DNA of 28,429 bases from Bacillota bacterium (GCA_023411375.1 JAEYOW010000001.1:1-28429), one strand, 5' to 3'. Shown: positions 16,655 through 24,376, numbered from the stretch's first letter. The notes: generated by a model not told the origin, from the letters alone. Numbers and translations are program-made.

Positions 16655-18406
16655 GTGCAGAAGAATCGTCATGCGCCAATGGCGTGGCTGGCTGGCGCGG
16701 GGATGTCCACCCTGCTGCTGGTCTGCCTGTTTCTTTTTGCGGATATGCGCTTCGCGGCCAACGACGATAAATCCATTCTCCGTACTTTTTTGGACTTCCA
16801 ACCCAGCGGAGCGGCGACCTTTCACCTGTATATTCACGCCATGTACGCCTATCCCCTCCATTGGCTCAGCGGCGCTTTTCCCGGCGTGGCGTGGTTTTCA
16901 ATCCTTCAACTGCTCCTTTTGTGGCTGTCCAATACGGTGATCGTCAAAAGCGTTATACAATGCGCCATGCGCGCCAGTCAGCCCCTGTGGCTGGGCCTTC
17001 TCCTCGGCTCGTCCTTCCTCGGTCTGTTTTCCATGTTTAACGGCGCGCGCGTAACCTATACCGTTACCGCCGCGCTGCTCAGCGCCGCGGCTGTCGCGCA
17101 GACGCTCTCTGTGGATTGCACGGCGGGTTCGGACAGCCAAATCACCGCGCGCATGTCCTTTGCTCTCCTGCTTGTCGTTTTGGCCTACGGCCTCCGGCAG
17201 CTGACCGCGCTGCCGGCGCTCGCCTTCTGCGGCGTCGCGTTTTGTCTACACACAGCGCAATCCTTCGGCCTTGGCCGGGCTAAGAAACGCTCTCTGCGGC
17301 CTATGGCCTGGACGCTTGCGCTCGTTGTTACCATCATGGGCGGGCTCGCAATCGCGCGCGAAATCGAAATTGACGCAAGGGGTATGCGCGGTTACCTTGA
17401 CTGGCAACAGGCCCGCATCAGCGTGCTGGACTACATCAACCTGGAGAATGGCTCGCGCGAAGTTTACGACCGTATCGGCTGGAGCGAAACGGAGGTCGAA
17501 CTGCTGGATAACTGGTACACCATGGATGCGGATATCTCAACCGAGGCTTTCCGCACCGTGCGCCGGGAGCAGTTTAACAGCGCGACACGCACCAGTCCCG
17601 GCGCGGCCCTGCTGGATTTGCAAACCCGTTCGCCGCTCGTGGTGCGCTCTTTCATCATCCTGTGCGCTTTCGGCGGTCTGTGCGTTCTTGGCCTGCTCTG
17701 CTTTAACTGCGCGAAAAGGCTGTGGCTCATGCTCGCCCTCGCGTTAACGGGGCTGCTCTGTTTCGGACTGTTCTGCTATCTTGCCTGGCAGGGCCGCCTG
17801 CCCTATCGTGCCGCGCTTGTGCCCGTGCTACCCGCCGCCGCGATGGTTTTCTGCCTGTTGCCACAGTGCCTTCCGCGTGCTGAACGGCTTAACTCCCCAA
17901 AAGGCATGGCGCTTCTGCTCACAGGCACGCTGGTGGCAGGCCTGACGCTGTGGTGCGCCGTCCCCGTCGCGCAAAGCATCCGCCGCGTCCCTCCCCAATG
18001 GGACTACAATGCCTTTGAGGACCTAGACAGCCAGGGCCTGCGTCACCCCGACCTCCTGCTGATCTATAATAACGACATGGTCAACGATATGCGTCTTTTC
18101 CCAGACCTGTCGGAGGGCATGCCTATCAACGTGATGTTCTGGGGCGGCTGGGAACGTGGCTCGCCGGAGTATCAGTCGCGGCTTGCGGCCTTTGGTCTTG
18201 ACGGAGAGCGTTTCATCGCGGCGGACTGGCTCAGGCCCTTCATGCGGCACGTCACCGTATCGCCGGAGCCCTACGAGCCGCTTCTGCGTTACCTGCGCCA
18301 GGAGGTGGATCCGCGCGTCCAGTGCGCGCGCGAGCAGCTTTCCATCGGGCTTTACGCTTACCGGTTTTATCTGGATAGCGGCAAACGGGGCAATTGTAAT
18401 GAATGA
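16655..18406 (+). CDS. polytopic membrane protein, possibly GT-C-like
   Basis: I do not recognise a named family. The protein of about 583 residues has some ten hydrophobic segments. The first (residues about 9-28) is followed by an outside-facing loop 'FAANDDKSILRT' with an Asp-Asp pair and then a 'FHLYIHAMYAYPLHWLSG' stretch. An acidic pair in the first loop of a multi-spanning protein is typical of GT-C-type lipid-linked glycosyltransferases, so cell-envelope glycan synthesis is a possibility only. The last 130 residues look soluble. GTG 16655 is preferred: AAGGAGG (16641-16647) is 7 bases ahead, and in-frame GTGs at 16634 and 16649 are badly placed. It is followed by mscL after 21 bases. 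Confidence 0.75.
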   Translation: MQKNRHAPMAWLAGAGMSTLLLVCLFLFADMRFAANDDKSILRTFLDFQPSGAATFHLYIHAMYAYPLHWLSGAFPGVAWFSILQLLLLWLSNTVIVKSVIQCAMRASQPLWLGLLLGSSFLGLFSMFNGARVTYTVTAALLSAAAVAQTLSVDCTAGSDSQITARMSFALLLVVLAYGLRQLTALPALAFCGVAFCLHTAQSFGLGRAKKRSLRPMAWTLALVVTIMGGLAIAREIEIDARGMRGYLDWQQARISVLDYINLENGSREVYDRIGWSETEVELLDNWYTMDADISTEAFRTVRREQFNSATRTSPGAALLDLQTRSPLVVRSFIILCAFGGLCVLGLLCFNCAKRLWLMLALALTGLLCFGLFCYLAWQGRLPYRAALVPVLPAAAMVFCLLPQCLPRAERLNSPKGMALLLTGTLVAGLTLWCAVPVAQSIRRVPPQWDYNAFEDLDSQGLRHPDLLLIYNNDMVNDMRLFPDLSEGMPINVMFWGGWERGSPEYQSRLAAFGLDGERFIAADWLRPFMRHVTVSPEPYEPLLRYLRQEVDPRVQCAREQLSIGLYAYRFYLDSGKRGNCNE

Positions 18407-18427
18407 AATGAAAGGATAGATCAATCC

Positions 18428-18895
18428 ATGAAAAAACTCCTGAATGATTTTAAGCGCTTCTGCTCCAAGGGCAATATTCTGGAGCTTGCCACAGGCGTGA
18501 TGATCGGCGGCGCGTTCAGCGCCATCGTCACCTCGCTCGTCAACGACCTGCTCATGCCCCTCATCGGTCTGATCACGGGCGGCATCAACCTCTCCGGGCT
18601 GTTTATCGCACTCGATCTGCAAAGCTATCCCAGCATCGACGCGGCAAAAGCCGCGGGCGTGGGCACGCTTAACTATGGCGCATTTTTACAGGCGGTCATC
18701 AATTTCCTGATCATTGCGTTTTGCGTGTTTATGGTGGTCAAGGGCATGTCCAGAATTATCCCCAAAAAAGAAGAGCCTAAAAAGGCCGGCCGTCTTTGCC
18801 CCTACTGCAAAATGTCCGTCTCCGACGAGGCCGTCAAATGCCCGCATTGCACAAGCGACATCGCTCCCGAAGCCGTCGGGAAAGCTGGGCTGTAA
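18428..18895 (+). CDS. mscL: large-conductance mechanosensitive channel with zinc-ribbon tail
   Basis: This 155-residue MscL has an N-terminal amphipathic helix, TM1 ('LELATGVMIGGAFSAIVTSL', 18-37), a periplasm-equivalent loop, and TM2 ('AVINFLIIAFCVFMVVKGM', 89-107). It opens under membrane tension to release solutes during osmotic downshock. The cytoplasmic C-terminal helix is replaced by a short zinc ribbon with CPYC (C124, C127) and CPHC (C138, C141). This tail is additional to the E. coli type. It shares an operon with the preceding membrane protein and ends just before a bidirectional terminator. Confidence 0.96.
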   Translation: MKKLLNDFKRFCSKGNILELATGVMIGGAFSAIVTSLVNDLLMPLIGLITGGINLSGLFIALDLQSYPSIDAAKAAGVGTLNYGAFLQAVINFLIIAFCVFMVVKGMSRIIPKKEEPKKAGRLCPYCKMSVSDEAVKCPHCTSDIAPEAVGKAGL

Positions 18896-18909
18896 AGCCT
18901 GCGTTTCTG

Positions 18910-18957
18910 CGCAAAACAGCGCGCCGCTTTGAAGTAGAAACGGCGCGCTGTTTTGCG
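18910..18957. terminator. bidirectional terminator between mscL and the acyl-CoA synthetase gene
   Basis: A perfect 17-bp stem (18910-18926 with 18941-18957) and a 14-base loop contain GC-rich cores flanked by AAAA on the left and TTTT on the right. It can therefore end transcripts from both convergent genes. Confidence 0.9.
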
Positions 18958-18989
18958 TATTTGGTTCGGTTCGGCTGTTTTTTCAGGCG

Positions 18990-20675
18990 TTACGCTGTCT
19001 CGATATTTGCGGCAGCCTGTAGGTTTAACAGTTCCACGCCCATTTCGCGCAGCTTGAATTTTTGAATCTTGCCGCTGGCCGTCATCGGGAACGCGTCCAT
19101 CAGCAGCACATAGCGGGGCGCCTTAAACTTGCTCAGCCCTGAACGCACAAACTCGATCAGTTCTTCCTCCGTGGCATGGAAGCCGTCTTTCAAAATTACG
19201 CAGGCGCAGACCTCCTCGCCGTATTTCTCATCCGGCACGCCCACCACCTGTACGTCGCGCACAGCGGCATGCGTATAAAGGAACTCTTCGATTTCACGCG
19301 GATAAATATTCTCGCCGCCGCGGATGATCATATCCTTAAGCCGTCCGGTGATGCGGAAATTGCCGTCCTCGTCCATCGTGCCGATATCGCCGGTGTGCAG
19401 CCAGCCGCTTTGGTCTATCGCCTGACGCGTCGCCTCCGGCATCTTGTAATAACCCTTCATCACATGATAGCCGCGTGTGACAATTTCGCCGGGCGTTCCC
19501 CGGGGAACCTCCTTACCCGTTTCAGGGTCGATAATCATACCCTCTGTATGGGGCAGCAGCTTGCCCACCGTGCTCACACGCAGCTCCAGCGGGTCGTCCG
19601 TGCGGCTCATGGTCATGCCGGGGCTGCATTCGGTCTGCCCATAGGTGATGGTCAGCTCTTTTAGGTTCATTTTTTCAGTAACATCCCGCATGGTTTTGAT
19701 CGGGCAGGGGCTTCCTGCCATGATTCCTGTACGCAGGCGCGAAAAATCAAACTTGTCAAAGTCCGGGTGCTCAAGCATACCGATGAACATTGTGGGCACG
19801 CCGTGCACGGCGGTGCAGCGGGCCTTTTGAAGAATCTCCATCTCCCTCAGGGGATTATAGTGGTCCATCAGCACGATCGTCGTTGCGTGCGTCAGGCAGC
19901 TCATCATGCCCAGCACGCAGCCAAAGCAGTGAAACAGCGGCACCACGATCAGCAGCCGGTCGTTCTCGGTCAGTTTCATACAGTCGCCCATAAACTGGCC
20001 GTTATTGGCAATGTTGTAATGCGTCAGCATTACGCCCTTGGGAAAGCCCGTCGTACCGCTGGTATACTGCATGTTGATGGTATCGTGCGTTCCAAGCCCC
20101 GCGACGCTTTCGTCCACCACGCTCTGGGGCACGGACGCGGCCGCGGCGTAGATGTCCTGAAAGCTGTTCATGCCCACAGGCTTTTCGCCGCCCTGTCCGA
20201 TCAGCACCACGCGCTTCAAAAACGGCAGCTGCTTGCAGCTGATCCGGTCCGGACTCTCGGTCAGAAGCGCGGGCACCAGGCCGGTAATGTGGCTGATATA
20301 GTTATTGTTCTTAACGCCCGCGGTCATTACAAGCATCTTCGCATCGCTCTGGCTGAGCAAATAGTTAAGCTCAAACTGTTTATAGTTGGTGTTAACCGTC
20401 ACCAGCACCGCCCCAAGCTTGGCCGAGGCAAACTGAATCAGCACCCATTCGGGCGTATTGGTCGACCAGATGGCCACATGGTCGCCCTTTCGGATGCCCA
20501 TGGCGTACAGGCCGCGCGCCACCTCGTCCGTCCTGCGGTCAAACTCCCTCCAGCTCCAGCAGACGTCAAACTCGGGCGCGACGATGCAGTCGTTTTCCGG
20601 CAGTCGCTCCGCATTCCTCTTGAGCAGCCCTGGCAAAGTGTATTCATGGAGCTCCATTGTCGGTATAAAAGCCAT
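18990..20675 (-). CDS. AMP-forming acyl-CoA synthetase
   Basis: This 561-residue member of the ANL superfamily has all core motifs: the phosphate loop 'MQYTSGTTGFPKGVML', 'YGQTECSP', the 'TGDIGTMDEDGNFRITGRLKDMI' hinge region with 'RGGENIYPREIEEFL', and the C-terminal catalytic lysine in 'MTASGKIQKFKLRE'. It resembles medium- and long-chain acyl-CoA ligases of the YngI/FadD-like group; the acid it uses cannot be read from sequence. ATG 20675 has GAGGAGGGCG ahead of it. The frame continues 39 codons upstream, but that part covers the T-box terminator and is not plausible protein. The gene stands alone and is controlled by the T-box leader directly upstream. Confidence 0.93.
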   Translation of the reverse strand: MAFIPTMELHEYTLPGLLKRNAERLPENDCIVAPEFDVCWSWREFDRRTDEVARGLYAMGIRKGDHVAIWSTNTPEWVLIQFASAKLGAVLVTVNTNYKQFELNYLLSQSDAKMLVMTAGVKNNNYISHITGLVPALLTESPDRISCKQLPFLKRVVLIGQGGEKPVGMNSFQDIYAAAASVPQSVVDESVAGLGTHDTINMQYTSGTTGFPKGVMLTHYNIANNGQFMGDCMKLTENDRLLIVVPLFHCFGCVLGMMSCLTHATTIVLMDHYNPLREMEILQKARCTAVHGVPTMFIGMLEHPDFDKFDFSRLRTGIMAGSPCPIKTMRDVTEKMNLKELTITYGQTECSPGMTMSRTDDPLELRVSTVGKLLPHTEGMIIDPETGKEVPRGTPGEIVTRGYHVMKGYYKMPEATRQAIDQSGWLHTGDIGTMDEDGNFRITGRLKDMIIRGGENIYPREIEEFLYTHAAVRDVQVVGVPDEKYGEEVCACVILKDGFHATEEELIEFVRSGLSKFKAPRYVLLMDAFPMTASGKIQKFKLREMGVELLNLQAAANIETA

Positions 20676-20719
20676 ACGATCGCCCTCCTCGTCAAATCTG
20701 ACCGGTTTTCCCGCGGATA

Positions 20720-20760
20720 TAAAAAGGCTTTCGTCTTCCGCAAATACGAAGACGAAAGCC
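20720..20760 (-). terminator. T-box terminator hairpin
   Basis: On the minus strand a perfect 13-bp stem (20748-20760 with 20726-20738) and 9-base loop is followed by TTTTTA. It lies directly after the T-box motif and 45 bases before the acyl-CoA synthetase start codon. The 5' arm would be used by the competing antiterminator. Confidence 0.9.
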
Positions 20761-20957
20761 GTGCTTCCGCGGTACCACTCCGGTTGGGGCAAACGCCCCC
20801 GCTCTGGTTTGCTGTTACGGGCTCACCCGTCCGGCGCTACTTGCCTTTTCGCGTCGGCCGCTCGCGGGAGAGAGGCTTTCCACCGCCCAGCGCCTTTCAC
20901 CAACCGGCGCCTCTCTTTAAAAGCGGTTTGGACAACCATGCCCGTTCATCGCGTTTG
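20761..20957 (-). promoter_or_regulatory. T-box riboswitch leader
   Basis: On the minus strand the T-box motif TGGTACCGCGG (20767-20777) precedes an intrinsic terminator, the standard arrangement for tRNA-sensing antitermination. Upstream are the other expected parts. A Stem I distal hairpin (20890-20910, GCGCC / GGCGC) has a GGTTGGTG-type loop and is preceded by the AGAGAG segment. An ACCGC / GCGGT helix lies beneath it. An 'ACGGG TGAG CCCGT' hairpin and a GGGGC / GCCCC hairpin stand just before the T-box. The UGGU of the motif predicts a tRNA with discriminator base A, which argues against Ser and Gly. I cannot fix the specifier codon; CUC (Leu) within the stretch at 20863-20880 is one candidate. 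Confidence 0.9.
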
Positions 20958-20963
20958 CAAATG

Positions 20964-20992
20964 ATTGTAGCCGAGCCGGGCGCGTTTGTCAA
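20964..20992 (-). promoter_or_regulatory. promoter of the T-box-acyl-CoA synthetase unit
   Basis: On the minus strand TTGACA (20987-20992) and TACAAT (20964-20969) are 17 bases apart, a near-consensus vegetative promoter. It places the transcript start near 20957, immediately before T-box Stem I. Confidence 0.88.
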
Positions 20993-21037
20993 GTATCATT
21001 TTCACAAACCCGGGCGCGGCGCTGTTGTGGTACAATA

Positions 21038-21196
21038 CATAGCTAACCAGGGCAGCGTCATTTAACTTCAAATTAGCGATACGCGTTTTTGAGAGCGATT
21101 TTCGGATCAATCGGTTCTCTCCCTTGCATCAAAAACGATTCTCAATGACTTCTACATAAAAATTGGTTTTAAATGACGTTGCCCTGCATAGGTAAC
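21038..21196. mobile_element. MITE-like element with target-site duplication
   Basis: The element itself is 21048-21186 (139 bp). Its ends are 18-bp inverted repeats, CAGGGCAGCGTCATTTAA at 21048-21065 and its complement with one mismatch at 21169-21186. The arms continue with weaker inverted similarity inward, for example TTGAGAGCGATTTT against TTGAGAATCGTTTT. It is flanked by CATAGCTAAC (21038-21047) and CATAGGTAAC (21187-21196), a 10-bp duplication with one difference. It encodes nothing. The ends look like those of an insertion sequence that has lost its transposase, and a duplication of about 10 bp would suit the IS4 group; the family assignment is a guess. Confidence 0.75.
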
Positions 21197-21199
21197 AGG

Positions 21200-21312
21200 G
21201 AGAGAAAAAAAGAGAACCAAACTGTGGTAAGATAGTTCTGCTAAAAACACATCACACAGCGAGGTTCTCCATGGACAGAATAACACAGGAAGCGTATCAT
21301 CGTCAAAGATGA
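21200..21312 (+). pseudogene. possible truncated transposase start (IS remnant)
   Basis: A 13-codon frame from ATG 21271 to TGA 21310-21312 begins 'MDRITQEAYHRQR'. From memory this resembles the first residues of DDE integrase-type transposases with an N-terminal helix-turn-helix, after which the frame stops. The upstream DNA has a GAGAACC (21211-21217) / GGTTCTC (21263-21269) inverted pair, and GAGG precedes the start. I read it as the left end of a decayed insertion sequence, but the fragment is too short for certainty. Confidence 0.3.
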
Positions 21313-21480
21313 GCTGTATCATTCTCTTTGACATATTGGGGCCTCCTTTGGTTAATGAGTTCTCGCTAAACCCATTTTACCATCTCGGCCTCAATGTGTC
21401 TTTTCTTTTTGCGCATTTTATTGTACTTTATCGCAAAAGGAGTTTTCCTGTCTTCCTCATCGCTTTAAGCTCTTCCGAAT
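21313..21480. other. AT-rich intergenic DNA, possible insertion-sequence debris
   Basis: No gene is supported. A minus-strand frame of 60 codons starting at 21334 has a good AGGAGG site ('MSKRMIQLIFDDD...') but quickly becomes the complement of the putative transposase start. It is either the start of a gene cut by the insertion or chance. The plus-strand frame at 21309-21578 has no ribosome binding site. Confidence 0.3.
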
Positions 21481-21502
21481 CCCACGCCTTGCGTGGGGTT
21501 TT
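21481..21502 (+). terminator. small hairpin with T-run
   Basis: CCCACGC / GCGTGGG with a 3-base loop is followed by GTTTT. It has terminator form on the plus strand, but no plus-strand gene is known upstream; it may be left over from the decayed mobile DNA. Confidence 0.4.
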
Positions 21503-21509
21503 CATATAC

Positions 21510-21538
21510 AAAAAACAGAAGCCACATCGTTATGCGGC
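21510..21538 (-). terminator. terminator of the caspase-like protein gene
   Basis: On the minus strand GCCGCAT - AACG - ATGTGGC (7 bp with one G-U pair) is followed by TTCTGTTTTTT. It lies about 107 bases after the stop codon of the caspase-like gene and is the only terminator-like structure there. Confidence 0.6.
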
Positions 21539-21644
21539 TCCTGCTTCTAGATTATGGGTCTCTTCAACTTTTGCATAGGGAGGATAAGCAGCTTGTGCGG
21601 AGAACCTTTTTTCCTCTGCTGTACTGATAGCATGAAGGAATATT

Positions 21645-24320
21645 TTATCTTCCACCAATTTTGAACGAACTTCCCAATGGGTAGCTTTGTGCGGTTTGCG
21701 TATCCGTTGAAATGTTTTTACGAACGTATTGATAAGCTTCGTCAATGCTGATGAAGTTATCACTGTTACGATCGCCACGCATGCTGATTTTGCTGTTGCT
21801 AAGCATATCCCAACCACTAGCTTTGGTGAAATACATGGTAAAGATGCCCGCACGCGTGCCGTTAAACGTCGTCTCGTAGGAGGACTCATCATAGCGGGCA
21901 GCACAAATGACATAATAGCCACTGTCTGCAAGGTTGCTTCCGGACTTATCTGCGACGGCAAATTCGGCAATGAAGGTGTTGACAAAATCATTAGTAGCCG
22001 CTTTGGCTTCCTTCGCGGTAAGTATCGTTTCACGGTTATTGCCTGCACCGATCATGTTGCCGCTGTGACATGCATCGATAATGATGATTTTATTGCCCTT
22101 GATCTGATCCAGCGAACTACGCAATTGAGCAGGCGACACATAACCGCTGGTACCGCATAAAGAGCCAAGCGAACTGTAATAGTTGGACAGCAGACCATGA
22201 CCCGAATAGTAGAAAAGCGAAACATCGTTGCTGTCAGCGTTGGCAAACTTGCTGCTGATGGCACTGAGAATGCCGGAAGCAGTCAGATCGGTGTAGCGGG
22301 TAACAGAGTATGATGTCTTGGTAAAGTTCTTCAGTACGGATTCTATACCACGGGCGTCATTGACCGTACCGGTCAGTTCTGAGGACGTTCCTCTATACCG
22401 CTGTCCAACGACCACCGCACGATATATTACGCCGTCGGATACGGTATATACGCCGCTTCGTTTGTTGACGATCTTGCCGGTTTGATCTTTAACATCCACG
22501 CGCAAATAGAATTTTTCGCCTTCATTTCGATAGGTGTATTTGTAGGAGCTTTGAGTGATAAAGCCACTGTCAACGAGGCAGGTGGATGCTCTGTACAGAC
22601 GGAAGCGGTATTGATAGGTGGGCTTGCCGCCGCCTGCTTTAGCGGAAAAGGTTACCGTATCACCTATACCCGGCGTAGATGAACCTGTTGTAACGACAGT
22701 AACAGCCAGAGGACCGTCGACAGTGACCCATTTACTGTTCATATTTTTTGCCAGTCCATTGGCGTCCTTAACAACACCCTTTACGTAGTATGTTCCAACC
22801 GTCGTAAAGGTAATACCCTTCATGTGTTCGCTGATATAACCAGTATCGGAAACCGGTTTACCGTCGCGGTATACGATGAAACGATATTTTAGCGGTGCTT
22901 TGCCGCCAGATGCACCAATGGAGTAGGTTGCTCTGGTATTGACCTTGAACGTGGTGATACCTGTGGATACACGACTGATCACCAACGGGCGAGATACGAC
23001 GCAGTTGGTACTGTTGTCGGCAATTGTACGCCCACGATAGTCCTTAACTGTTACGCGTGCATAGTACGTGCCTTCCGTAAGTGGTGTATAGGTATAGGTT
23101 TTATTGCTTTGCGTCATGTTTTGCGTAATCTGAACACCATTGCGAAATACGCGGTAAATGTAGGTCAACGGAGCTTCGCCGCCGGTGGTGTTTGCGTTGA
23201 AGGTAATGGGCTTGTCGACTTCTCCGACACTTTGAGTAGGTTTGAAGTTTGTAAACTTAAGCGCTTTTGCTATATAGCAGGTAGGGGACGTGGCAGTAGA
23301 TAGCCTTGCAACGGTGTAATCATATGCTTCAGCTACAATATAAATGGAGCAAGCTGTATTGACTGTCAAGTTAACATAGTCCGAGCTGTTGTATGTTGAG
23401 TAAGCCCATGATGTTGTTTGAGCAAGAGTGCCGTTAACGTAGAGCTTATATCTGAGAATATAAGGACGTGTTCCGCCTGTCATCGACACTTTGAAGGTCA
23501 GTTTTTTATCCAATGTGCCAATGTAAGGGGATGCGGAGGTTCCGTTTACGGAGAGAGATGTGATTCTAAAAGCCGCTTTGCTTTGAGAATCATCGATTGA
23601 ACGTGCTTCTCCCGGGATAACGGTCATGGTATATGTATCGCCGGTATATGATTTTTCAGTTCCGTCGCCGGGAACAAAATCTGCGAGGGGAACGCCATCT
23701 TCCCCCACTAGGACGGGTGCGCCATTACCGGGAGTTACCAAAGCTACGGTTTCGCTCATGAGCAAAATGGCAGTGCTGTACACCTTTGATTTTTCGTCCC
23801 GCTCTGCTGCACGGAGGTATTTTTCAATTTCCTCTTCCGAAAGGGGACGTACATCCCCGGAGGCAAGGTAGCCTTCCTGAATTCCATCTTTTGTGTTGAT
23901 AGCAATTTGGACACGATCCCTCGTAGCGCCAATATCAATACGGCTGATGGCATAAGCATATTGTGCCTTTTTGACCTTGAGAAGAACGTTCGCTGCTTCA
24001 GCATCAATATACATCTCGGACTCACGAATGATCATCACATAGCCAGATGTGAAATCTGGATTTTCTGCAACCGTTTTGTTGGGATCGATGTTGAAACCAA
24101 TATCTTCGGTTGGCTCGGGCGTGGATTCGACAGTCGGCTCGGCTGTGGGTTCTTCGGTTGGATCGACAGTCGGCTCAGCTGTGGGTTCTTCGGTTGGTTC
24201 TTCCGCATACAATTCAATGCCGTCTGGAATTTCCTCGGCTACGCTTCCAACCAATTGTGTGGGCACGAGGGTAAAGGCAAACGTGAGTGCAAGAAAGAGC
24301 GATAGAAGCTTTGTCCTCAT
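21645..24320 (-). CDS. secreted caspase-like (C14) protease with Ig-like repeats
   Basis: The 891-residue protein has an N-terminal signal peptide, then a Pro-Thr-Glu linker (residues 41-72) built from two near-identical 12-residue units. A domain at about 88-165 has the look of a bacterial SH3 domain ('GYVMIIRESEMYI...GYLASGDVRPL'). About four Ig/PKD-like repeats follow (260-625), each with a 'GGxxPLxYxYRxYRxG' and 'GTYYxRVxVKD' pattern. The C-terminal caspase domain (about 632-891) carries the catalytic dyad His708 in 'FYYSGHG' and Cys751 in 'IIIIDACHSGN'. Bacterial orthocaspases usually cut after Arg or Lys. It should act outside the cell; no anchor motif is visible at the C-terminus. AGGAGGG precedes the ATG. 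It lies 169 bases downstream of the FnIII protein gene in the same direction. Codon use is clearly more AT-rich than in the his region. Confidence 0.92.
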   Translation of the reverse strand: MRTKLLSLFLALTFAFTLVPTQLVGSVAEEIPDGIELYAEEPTEEPTAEPTVDPTEEPTAEPTVESTPEPTEDIGFNIDPNKTVAENPDFTSGYVMIIRESEMYIDAEAANVLLKVKKAQYAYAISRIDIGATRDRVQIAINTKDGIQEGYLASGDVRPLSEEEIEKYLRAAERDEKSKVYSTAILLMSETVALVTPGNGAPVLVGEDGVPLADFVPGDGTEKSYTGDTYTMTVIPGEARSIDDSQSKAAFRITSLSVNGTSASPYIGTLDKKLTFKVSMTGGTRPYILRYKLYVNGTLAQTTSWAYSTYNSSDYVNLTVNTACSIYIVAEAYDYTVARLSTATSPTCYIAKALKFTNFKPTQSVGEVDKPITFNANTTGGEAPLTYIYRVFRNGVQITQNMTQSNKTYTYTPLTEGTYYARVTVKDYRGRTIADNSTNCVVSRPLVISRVSTGITTFKVNTRATYSIGASGGKAPLKYRFIVYRDGKPVSDTGYISEHMKGITFTTVGTYYVKGVVKDANGLAKNMNSKWVTVDGPLAVTVVTTGSSTPGIGDTVTFSAKAGGGKPTYQYRFRLYRASTCLVDSGFITQSSYKYTYRNEGEKFYLRVDVKDQTGKIVNKRSGVYTVSDGVIYRAVVVGQRYRGTSSELTGTVNDARGIESVLKNFTKTSYSVTRYTDLTASGILSAISSKFANADSNDVSLFYYSGHGLLSNYYSSLGSLCGTSGYVSPAQLRSSLDQIKGNKIIIIDACHSGNMIGAGNNRETILTAKEAKAATNDFVNTFIAEFAVADKSGSNLADSGYYVICAARYDESSYETTFNGTRAGIFTMYFTKASGWDMLSNSKISMRGDRNSDNFISIDEAYQYVRKNISTDTQTAQSYPLGSSFKIGGR

Positions 24321-24340
24321 GGTTTTCCCTCCTATATGCT

Positions 24341-24376
24341 TTAGATCATCCCGTATGGTACCACTGTGGTGTGCAT
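24341..24376 (-). CDS. possible 11-codon leader ORF
   Basis: Upstream of the caspase-like gene a minus-strand frame 'MHTTVVPYGMI' runs from ATG 24376 to TAA 24341. A full Shine-Dalgarno (AAGGAGGT, complement of 24391-24398) precedes it, but the gap of about 14 bases is long. Part of that site can pair with the bases before the ATG (AGGTG 24390-24394 against CACCT 24380-24384, loop of five). It may be a regulatory leader peptide, or simply an unused ribosome-binding-like site. Confidence 0.25.
   Translation of the reverse strand: MHTTVVPYGMI

Noticed and set aside
20676..20792. N-terminal extension of the acyl-CoA synthetase frame
   Set aside because: It would translate across the T-box motif and the terminator hairpin; the ATG at 20675 has a strong ribosome binding site and begins where homologues would.
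19767..21065. Long plus-strand open frame (432 codons) opposite the acyl-CoA synthetase
   Set aside because: It is a GC-rich shadow frame antisense to a well-supported gene and its T-box leader, with His/Arg/Gln-rich sequence and no family resemblance.
21530..22048. Frameshifted C-terminal extension of the caspase-like protein (172-codon frame overlapping its end)
   Set aside because: The main frame ends naturally just after a conserved-looking final beta strand, and the overlapping frame has no independent support.
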